A stretch of 64,000 nucleotides of DNA, from contig JAZGVH010000002.1 of assembly GCA_039889245.1 (NCBI GenBank), forward strand, positions 4,216,001 to 4,280,000, written 5' to 3'. Source of the stretch: Dermatophilaceae bacterium Soc4.6 (lineage in GTDB: Bacteria > Actinomycetota > Actinomycetes > Actinomycetales > Dermatophilaceae). The notes beneath the pieces are model-generated. The model searched no databases and was not told the origin of the DNA. It worked only from the letters and a program-made list of their open reading frames with translations. Numbering within the stretch: position 1 is the first letter of the stretch; each line of letters begins with the position of its first letter. The translations under genes and the position numbers were made by a program. This document shows positions 26,078 to 32,788 of the stretch, piece after piece.

Positions 26078-26742
26078 TCACCGGCGCGGTCGTCCCGCTC
26101 TACGTCCACCCCCTCGTCGACCCCGGCGCGTGGAAGGTCGCCCACCGCGAGGGACCCGGGGCGAGGTGCGTCGTCGTCAACGTCGCCGACGGGCCTGGGG
26201 AGGCCGCGCCCGACGACGAGTACGTCACCTGGGTCGCTCGGCTTACCGAGCGTTCGGTCCGGGTCGCGGGCTACGTCGACTGCGGCTACGGTGCGCGGCG
26301 AAGCGACCTGCTGCGCGCAGACGTCGAGCGGTGGCGAAAGGTGTACGGCGTGCGCTCGTTCTTCCTCGACCGCTTCCCCTCCACGGCGGCCACGCCGACG
26401 ACCCGCGCCGTGCGCTGGCTGCGCGACACGGGCGCCGAGCTGGTCGTGGCCAACCCCGGCGTCGAGGCCCACGGTGACGCGACGACCGGGGTCGACATCA
26501 GCGTGGCCTTCGAGGGCCCGTGGCGGGCCTACCGCAGCGGCATCCTCGCGGGCACGGTCAAGGCCCGCAGCTCGCGCGACATCGCCCATCTGGTCTACGC
26601 CGTCCCGCGCAACCAGCACCAGCGCGCCCACGCCCTCGCTCGCGAGCTGGGCGCACTGGTCTACGTCACCTCCGGCGACGGAGCGAACCCCTGGGGCCAT
26701 CTGCGTGAGGCACGGTCCCTCGCGTCAGCAGGTCTCGCGTGA
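26074..26742 (+). CDS. spherulin-4/Sph3-like (GH135) protein
   Basis: 222 residues. The ATG overlaps the previous stop (26074-26077); a longer frame from 25975 is rejected. The fold pattern fits Spherulin4/GH135: PLYVHPLVDPGAW at the first strand, CVVVNVADGPGEAAPDDEYV, AGYVDCGYGARR, then SFFLDRFPS and VDISVAFEGPWRAY. Fungal Sph3 hydrolyses galactosaminogalactan and is required for making it. Its acidic residues lie in a FFDE segment and a later FE. Here Asp99 and Glu147 are kept, but the residue after Asp99 is Arg instead of Glu. No signal peptide is visible, unlike the exported or membrane-anchored relatives. The family call is good; activity is uncertain. Confidence 0.75.
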   Translation: MITGAVVPLYVHPLVDPGAWKVAHREGPGARCVVVNVADGPGEAAPDDEYVTWVARLTERSVRVAGYVDCGYGARRSDLLRADVERWRKVYGVRSFFLDRFPSTAATPTTRAVRWLRDTGAELVVANPGVEAHGDATTGVDISVAFEGPWRAYRSGILAGTVKARSSRDIAHLVYAVPRNQHQRAHALARELGALVYVTSGDGANPWGHLREARSLASAGLA

Positions 26743-29700
26743 GCACGCAGGAGCCCTCTTCACCGGAGCCGGCGTCCGACGCCGGCCCCGCGTCCCCCTC
26801 GGCAAGTCACGATCGTAGGAACGGATACAACATGTCAGCTCTCGTCACGTCCCGTCGGCCCGTGAGGCGGCGGCTGCGACGTACGGTCTCGGTGCTCGTC
26901 GCCTCCGCCCTCGGCGTCGGTCTGCTCGTGGTGTCCGCACCGGCGCAGGCGGCCACCAACCGCGTCGACCTGCGGGTCCTCGTCGTCACCGACCGGAGCG
27001 TCATGGTCGACGCCCTTGTGGCCCAGCTCGACATCGAGGGCGTGCCGCACACCGACGTCCCCCTGGCCGACCCTGGCCGGGCGACGATCACGCCCGACTT
27101 CCTCTCCAGCGGCACCGAGGCCAACTACCAGGCCGTCATCCTGCCGCAGAGCAGCGGAGCAGCCTGGACCTCGGGGGTGACCGGGCTGTCCGGTGCCGAG
27201 ATGTCGGCCCTCAGCGCCTACGAGACGACGTTCGGCGTCCGTCAGGTCGACGCCGACGAGACCCCCGGCCCGCAGGTCGGTCTGACCTCGTACCAAGGAC
27301 AGACCTCGCAGACCTGGGCCGGTGGCCTCGACGGGTTCACCGCCACGGCGACCCCGGCCGCCCGGGCGTCGAACTGGGGCTACCTGAACGGGCCCGTGCC
27401 CGTCACCGCAGGCACCTACGCGATCCTCTCGACGCCCCTGACGGCTACGTCGACCCCAGCCCTGCCTGCGGGCGCGACCTTCACGCCCCTGGTGACGGTG
27501 CCGATCCCCGGTCAGGGCACCTCCGGCACATTGGTCGGCGCCTACGCCGACGGGGTCGAGCAGCTCGTCATCACCGGCGCCTTCTCGGCGGCCCAGCAGC
27601 ACTTCCGCATGATCGCCCACGGCATCGTCGGCTGGATGACGCGCGGCATCCACTTCGGCTACAACCGGAACTTCTACAGCCAGCAGTTCGACGACGCGTT
27701 CAGCTACGACTCCCGCTGGAACGCCCAGTACAACTGCACCCCGGGTGAGGACTGCGCGGCCGCCCTCAATGTGCCGGCGTCCGACATCCGGATGACGGCG
27801 GCCGACGTCAGCCACCTCGTCAGCTGGCAGACGGCGAACGACTACCAGCCGACGCTTCCCTTCAACGGCTACTACTCGCAGTTCGACGCGAACGGCAACC
27901 CCTGGAACGGCCAGGACCCCCTCACCAACGCGTTCGTCGCCAACAAGACGAGCATCCGGTGGCTCAACCACGGCTACGAGCACATCTTCCAGGGCTGCCA
28001 GCAGGACTTCACGACGCTGCCCTGGCACTGCGTCACCACCGACGGCCAGCCCCCGGCGGCGGACGGCAGCAACATCGTCTGGGTCCCGCAGGCCGCGATC
28101 TCCCGCGAGATCTCCACCAACATCGCGGTGGGCACCACGCTGGGCCTGCCGTTCGACAAGAGCGAGTACCTCTCGGGTGAGCACTCGGGCCTGTACCTGA
28201 CCCCCCAGCAGCCGGTCGACAACCCCAACTTCGGGGCCGTCCTCACCGCCAACGGGATCACGTCCATCGGGGCCGACGCCTCGCGTGAGCCGGCCCCACG
28301 ACAGGTCGGCTCGGCGACGACGGTGCCCCGCCACCCGGTAGCCGTCTACTACAACGTGTCGACCCAGGCCGACGAGGTCGACGAGTACAACTGGATCTAC
28401 CTCTCCAGCTCCAACGGGGGCAGCGGCTACTGCGACGCCAACCCCGCCACCGCAACCTGCCTCCCGGCTGCGCTCGACCCCGCGACGGGGTTCCACGACT
28501 ACATCCTGCCCACGGACGTTGCGAACGACCTGGGGTTCATCCTCTCCAACGACCCGAGGCCCTTCTACGCCCACGTGGCGAACCTGACGGGGCTGGACTA
28601 CCTCGGCCTGTCGCTCATGTCGTCGATCCTGTCGACCTACCGGGCCGCCTACACGACCTCGGCCCCTCTGCTCAACCTCACCCTCACGCAGGCGGCGGCC
28701 CAGCTGGGCTACCAGTCGGCCTGGGCCAGCACGGGGATGACCGCCGGGTCGGCCGTGAGCGGCTACGTCCAGGACGGGCTCGTGACGATCAGCAACCCGA
28801 CCACCGCAGCCGCGCCCGTGACCGTCCCCGTGGGCACCACGGTCGTCGGGGGTGCCGCCTTTGGGAGCGCCTACGGCGGCGAGTCCTCGGCCTGGGTCTC
28901 CGGCAGCACCACGCTGGCCGCCCCGGTCCCGGCGTTCACCAGTCCGTCTTCCGCGAGCGTCAAGGTCGGTGTCGCCGCCACCGTGCCGGTCGTGGCCTCA
29001 GGTGCCCAGACGGTCACTGAAACGGGCGCCCTCCCGAGCGGGATGTTGTTCTCCGACAACGGGAACGGCCGGGCCACCTTGACGGGTACCCCGACCGCGG
29101 GGACGGGCGGCTCCTACCCGCTCACCTTCACGGCGACCAACGAGTTCGGCACCACGGTGCAGGCGTTCACCTTGACGGTGGTCGAGAAGCTGTCCATCAC
29201 CAGCCCCCGGACCGCCACCTTCACGACGTCGACACCCGGCTCGTTCACCATCACAGCGGTCGGCAGCCCCGTACCGCTGGTGGCTCTGGTCGGGATCCTG
29301 CCGCAGGGTCTCACCTTCTCGGCGACCGGCGGTGGGCAGGCGACGCTGTCGGGGACACCCGGCGCCGGCGCCGGGGGCCAATACCCCGTCAGCGTGACGG
29401 CGACCAACGCCGCGGGAGCGGTCACCCAGTCGTTGACGATCGTGGTCCAGCAACCGCCGGCCTTCACCAGCGCGGACACCGCCACGCTGACGGTCGGCAA
29501 GTCGCGCACGACGATACTCAAGACGAGTGGCTACCCCGCGCCGGTAGTGGCCCTGACGGGGGCGCTGCCCCAGGGTCTGACCTTCACCCCCCGGTCGGGT
29601 GGGTCGGCGGTGATCAAGGGGACTCCCGCCGCCGGTACGGCGGGCACCTACCCGCTCACGCTGACCGCCACGAACGCGGCGGGCACCGCCACGCAGGCTT

Positions 29701-29981
29701 TCACCCTCACCGTGCAGGCGGCGCCGACGTTGACCACCCCCTCGAGCGTGACGGTGACGGCCAACACGGCGTTCTCCATCGGTGTCACGGCGGTCGGGAC
29801 ACCCACCCCGACCGTCAGCCTCCGGTCGAGGCTGCCCTCGGACGTCACCTTCACGGCCCAGCCGGACGGCACGGCGACCCTCTCGGGCATCTTAGGCACC
29901 AGTGGCAGCCTGACAGTGAGGTTGCGAGCCACCAGCTCGGGAGGTACCGCCAACCAGAGCCTGGTCATTACGGTCGCGTGA
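26739..29981 (+). CDS. exported Agd3-like (CE18-type) polysaccharide deacetylase with Ig-like repeats
   Basis: 1080 residues from the GTG overlapping the previous stop. An ATG at 26832 with AGGA upstream would remove 31 residues and place the signal peptide (RRPVRRRLRR then a hydrophobic core to APAQA) at the N-terminus, and may be the real start. Residues about 75-650 form the catalytic part. FYSQQFDDAFSYD (Asp318-Asp319) and LNHGYEHIFQGC (His411, His415, five-residue H-x3-H) have the form of NodB-like metal-binding motifs 1 and 2, as in the Agd3 GalNAc-polymer deacetylase family. From about 731 there are four ~85-residue putative-Ig repeats (P.G.TF...GTP..GTGG.YPLT.TATN). It is exported and could bind and deacetylate the polymer at the surface. 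Confidence 0.75.
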   Translation: MSTQEPSSPEPASDAGPASPSASHDRRNGYNMSALVTSRRPVRRRLRRTVSVLVASALGVGLLVVSAPAQAATNRVDLRVLVVTDRSVMVDALVAQLDIEGVPHTDVPLADPGRATITPDFLSSGTEANYQAVILPQSSGAAWTSGVTGLSGAEMSALSAYETTFGVRQVDADETPGPQVGLTSYQGQTSQTWAGGLDGFTATATPAARASNWGYLNGPVPVTAGTYAILSTPLTATSTPALPAGATFTPLVTVPIPGQGTSGTLVGAYADGVEQLVITGAFSAAQQHFRMIAHGIVGWMTRGIHFGYNRNFYSQQFDDAFSYDSRWNAQYNCTPGEDCAAALNVPASDIRMTAADVSHLVSWQTANDYQPTLPFNGYYSQFDANGNPWNGQDPLTNAFVANKTSIRWLNHGYEHIFQGCQQDFTTLPWHCVTTDGQPPAADGSNIVWVPQAAISREISTNIAVGTTLGLPFDKSEYLSGEHSGLYLTPQQPVDNPNFGAVLTANGITSIGADASREPAPRQVGSATTVPRHPVAVYYNVSTQADEVDEYNWIYLSSSNGGSGYCDANPATATCLPAALDPATGFHDYILPTDVANDLGFILSNDPRPFYAHVANLTGLDYLGLSLMSSILSTYRAAYTTSAPLLNLTLTQAAAQLGYQSAWASTGMTAGSAVSGYVQDGLVTISNPTTAAAPVTVPVGTTVVGGAAFGSAYGGESSAWVSGSTTLAAPVPAFTSPSSASVKVGVAATVPVVASGAQTVTETGALPSGMLFSDNGNGRATLTGTPTAGTGGSYPLTFTATNEFGTTVQAFTLTVVEKLSITSPRTATFTTSTPGSFTITAVGSPVPLVALVGILPQGLTFSATGGGQATLSGTPGAGAGGQYPVSVTATNAAGAVTQSLTIVVQQPPAFTSADTATLTVGKSRTTILKTSGYPAPVVALTGALPQGLTFTPRSGGSAVIKGTPAAGTAGTYPLTLTATNAAGTATQAFTLTVQAAPTLTTPSSVTVTANTAFSIGVTAVGTPTPTVSLRSRLPSDVTFTAQPDGTATLSGILGTSGSLTVRLRATSSGGTANQSLVITVA

Positions 29982-30922
29982 CCGGGGACCGGGCTCAGGG
30001 GATGCTGAGTCGGGCGTCCCCCAGACGATGGGTGAGGGGACCGCGGCGAGGCGGTCCCCTCACCGTCACGGTCGCGACCCTGGCCGCCGTGGCCTGCCTC
30101 AGCGCCTGCAGCGTCGAAACCACCGCGACGACCACCGGGGGTCCCTTCGGAGCCGCCCCGCCCGGGTCGGCCACCGCAGCCCCGTCGGCGAGCCGGCCGG
30201 GCAACACCTCGGTCCCGACCGCGGCGAGGTGGCAACCCCGCCGCGGCACGACCTGGCAGTGGCAGCTGTCCGGCCCGATCCAGACCTCTGTCGACGCGCA
30301 GGTGTACGACGTCGATCTCGTCGACACCCCGGCGTCGACGGTCGCCTCGCTGCACCGGGACGGTCGACGGGTGGTTTGCTACCTCAGCGCGGGGTCGTGG
30401 GAGCCGGGTCGCCCCGACTCTGCGCTCTTCCCCACGTCGGTCCGAGGCTCGGCCGTCCCGGGCTGGGACGAGCGCTGGCTCGACATCCGTCAGCTCTCGG
30501 TGCTGGGACCGATCATGGCCGCCCGGATGGACCTGTGCGCCGCCAAGGGTTTCGACGGCGTCGAGGCCGACCTCGTCGACGGCTACGCCTCCACCACGGG
30601 CTTCCCGCTCACCGCGGACGACCAGCTCACCTACGACCGGATGCTGGCCCGGATGGCCCACGAGCGGGGCCTCGCCATCGGGCTCAAGAACGACCTCGAC
30701 CAGGTGGCCGCCCTCGAGCCCGTCTACGACTTCGCCGTCAACGAGCAGTGCGTGCAGTACGACGAGTGCGACCGCCTCGCCCCGTTCCTCGACGCCGACA
30801 AGGCGGTCTTCCACGCGGAGTACGACCTGAGCACCGCGCAGTTCTGCCCGACCTCGCAACGGCTGGGCCTGTCGTCCGTGCGCAAGGAGCTCGAGCTGGG
30901 CCCCTGGCGTCAGACCTGCTGA
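29978..30922 (+). CDS. GH114 endo-alpha-1,4-polygalactosaminidase-like lipoprotein
   Basis: 314 residues. The GTG overlaps the previous stop (GTGA). An Arg-rich start, a hydrophobic run and the lipobox LSAC (Cys44) mark a lipoprotein. A Ser/Thr/Pro/Ala linker leads to the GH114 domain (about 84-314): WQWQLSG, YLSAGSWEPGRPDS, ERWLDIRQ, GFDGVEADLVDGY (Asp198 region) and DFAVNEQC (Glu256). This is the Ega3/PelA-hydrolase family, which cuts alpha-1,4-linked galactosamine polymers. The conserved Asp and Glu that serve as nucleophile and acid are present. It is the last gene of the operon. It probably trims or releases polymer at the outer face of the membrane. Confidence 0.9.
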   Translation: MTGDRAQGMLSRASPRRWVRGPRRGGPLTVTVATLAAVACLSACSVETTATTTGGPFGAAPPGSATAAPSASRPGNTSVPTAARWQPRRGTTWQWQLSGPIQTSVDAQVYDVDLVDTPASTVASLHRDGRRVVCYLSAGSWEPGRPDSALFPTSVRGSAVPGWDERWLDIRQLSVLGPIMAARMDLCAAKGFDGVEADLVDGYASTTGFPLTADDQLTYDRMLARMAHERGLAIGLKNDLDQVAALEPVYDFAVNEQCVQYDECDRLAPFLDADKAVFHAEYDLSTAQFCPTSQRLGLSSVRKELELGPWRQTC

Positions 30923-30929
30923 GCGGCGG

Positions 30930-32525
30930 TCAGCAGGCCTCGCGCCACGCGTCGAGACGCAGGTACTTCTTCGTCGACGAGAACCCGAGGCTCTTCATCG
31001 TCGGGCAGAACGAGCTCGTGGTGCCCTTGTACTCCGTCTCGAGCACGGCCTTGCCCGCGGCGACGAATGGCGAGTAGGTCGCACACTCCTTGTACTGGAA
31101 GCATTGCTCGACGATGGCGAAGTCGAAGAACGGCTGCAGGGCCACGACCTGCTCGGCGTCGTTCTTCAGGGCTGCACCGAGCCCGTAGCGGTGGGCCACC
31201 GCGGCCAGCGCCTTGTTGTAGGTCAGCTGGTCGGCCCCCGTGAGCGGGAAGCCGGTCTTGTTGGTGTACCCGTCGGCGACGTCGAACTCCATGGCGTCGA
31301 ACCCCTTGGCCACACAGGTCTGGACCCGCTTCTCCATGAGGGGGACGAGGATGCCCGTCTGGCGGATGTCGAGCCAGCGCTCGTCCGGCCACCCCGCCAT
31401 CGTGTTGCCCTTGACGATGTCAGGGAAGCTCGCGGCGTCGCTGCGGTAGTTCTCCCAGCCACCCGCGTCGATGTAGCAGATGACCTTGGCCCCGGCCGCG
31501 TGCAGCGTGGCGACGGTGGCCGCGGTGTTGGCGTCCCCGTCGATGTCGTAGACCGGAACGGAGACCGTCGTGTCCACTTTGCCGGACAGCTGCCACTGCC
31601 ACGTGGTCCCCTGGGCGGGAGACCACCAGGACGAAGGCGGCGGCGTCAGGGTGCTAGTGGGTGTGGGCGAGGAGGTCGTCGTCGTGGTGCCGGTCGGCGT
31701 AGGCGAGGGGGAGGTGGTCGGGACCATCGGCGCCGAGTCCGTGGACCATGCACCGGCCGTGGACGTGTTCTCGGCGCGGACCCGGAAGACGTAGATCTGG
31801 CCGTTGGTGAGGCCCGAGTACGTCCGGTGGGTCACGGCGGTGCCCGTGTAGGCGTTCCCGCTCCACGAGGACCCGCCGTTCGTGGAGTATTGCGTGTGGT
31901 ACTCGCCGATGGTGAACCCGGCCGAGGCCGGCGCCGTCCAGTCCAGCCCCACCGACGCCGCGCCCGTCGTCCCGTTCAGCCCGGTGGGAGCCGACGGGGT
32001 CGACCCCCCCGCATGGGCCGACCCGACCCACGGTCCGACCACCAGGAGCAGGACACCACCCGCCACCATCGCGAGGCTGCGCCGTCTCTGGCTCGGGGCG
32101 ACCCCGTCCAGGGACATCTCGCGCGGTGCACGCGGGGCGGTCTCGGCGAGGGCCTGCTCCCGGGTCACCGACGGTACGGCCGTGACGTCCCACCCCTGGC
32201 CAGGAGTCTCGGCGAGCGTCCACACCCGCACGTCGGTCTCGACCCAGGGCAGCTTCAGCCGCAGCTGGGTGACCTGCGTCGGCAGCAGCACCAGCCGCAG
32301 GCTCCGGTGGCCACGCCAGGCCAGCCCGCTCGCGAGCACCTCGGCGGCGGCGCGAGCCGGCGCTCCGGGAACGGCGACCGCGACCAGCACGTCGTCGTCC
32401 GCGTCGTGGAACCAGTGAGCAAAGCTGCTCATCCGCTGCAGCCTGAACGGCGCCGGTGCGGAGGAGAGCAGACTGGTGGCGACGCGCAGCGCCACGACGT
32501 CGAAGGGGCTGGGGGAGGTTGTCAT
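30930..32525 (-). CDS. membrane-anchored FN3-GH114 glycosidase
   Basis: 531 residues from the ATG at 32525. The 32618 ATG is rejected because it would extend through the A/T-rich promoter region. A soluble ~145-residue N-terminal region of unknown type (VVALRVATSLLSSAPAPF...) is followed by one membrane helix (about 150-168, SLAMVAGGVLLLVVGPWVG), a fibronectin type III domain (about 176-269), a Thr/Ser/Pro linker and a GH114 domain (about 300-531) with CYIDAGGWENYRSD, GFDAMEFDVADGY and AIVEQC. It is related to, but not a copy of, the lipoprotein at 29978. It ends 7 bases from it, tail to tail. The catalytic domain would face outside, with the N-terminal region in the cytoplasm. It may couple an internal signal to polymer cutting. 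Confidence 0.88.
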   Translation of the reverse strand: MTTSPSPFDVVALRVATSLLSSAPAPFRLQRMSSFAHWFHDADDDVLVAVAVPGAPARAAAEVLASGLAWRGHRSLRLVLLPTQVTQLRLKLPWVETDVRVWTLAETPGQGWDVTAVPSVTREQALAETAPRAPREMSLDGVAPSQRRRSLAMVAGGVLLLVVGPWVGSAHAGGSTPSAPTGLNGTTGAASVGLDWTAPASAGFTIGEYHTQYSTNGGSSWSGNAYTGTAVTHRTYSGLTNGQIYVFRVRAENTSTAGAWSTDSAPMVPTTSPSPTPTGTTTTTSSPTPTSTLTPPPSSWWSPAQGTTWQWQLSGKVDTTVSVPVYDIDGDANTAATVATLHAAGAKVICYIDAGGWENYRSDAASFPDIVKGNTMAGWPDERWLDIRQTGILVPLMEKRVQTCVAKGFDAMEFDVADGYTNKTGFPLTGADQLTYNKALAAVAHRYGLGAALKNDAEQVVALQPFFDFAIVEQCFQYKECATYSPFVAAGKAVLETEYKGTTSSFCPTMKSLGFSSTKKYLRLDAWREAC

Positions 32526-32788
32526 GACGGGTAGTTTGCCCGTTTTATACCAATTAGTACACCCCCGAACAGCCACTTCGGAGCCCGCACCGCCGACCGA
32601 GATGAGGGAATCTGCCATCTCTCCACCCTTGGCTGGTCTCGCGTTGACCCAGCATCGAGGCTCACGGGCGAAGGGTCTAGGGGGCGGGGTGGCGACTTCG
32701 ATGCTGCGCCGGGGACCCCCGGGGCGGCAGAGGCATCCCCCTCACATCCTGCTCTGGCCTGCCGATGTCGAGTCCACGGGAGGTAGTC
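32526..32788. promoter_or_regulatory. divergent promoter region, GH114 and c-di-GMP protein
   Basis: Between the divergent starts at 32525 and 32789. On the minus strand an A/T-rich run (revcomp of about 32540-32560, GGTATAAAAC) could be a -10 element giving a very short leader. The inverted repeat acggg-tagtttg-cccgt lies at 32527-32543, just upstream of the ATG at 32525, and could be a regulator site. Confidence 0.45.

Noticed and set aside
26835-28574. 579-codon minus-strand frame
   Set aside because: Antisense of the Agd3-like deacetylase gene, with no recognisable domain.
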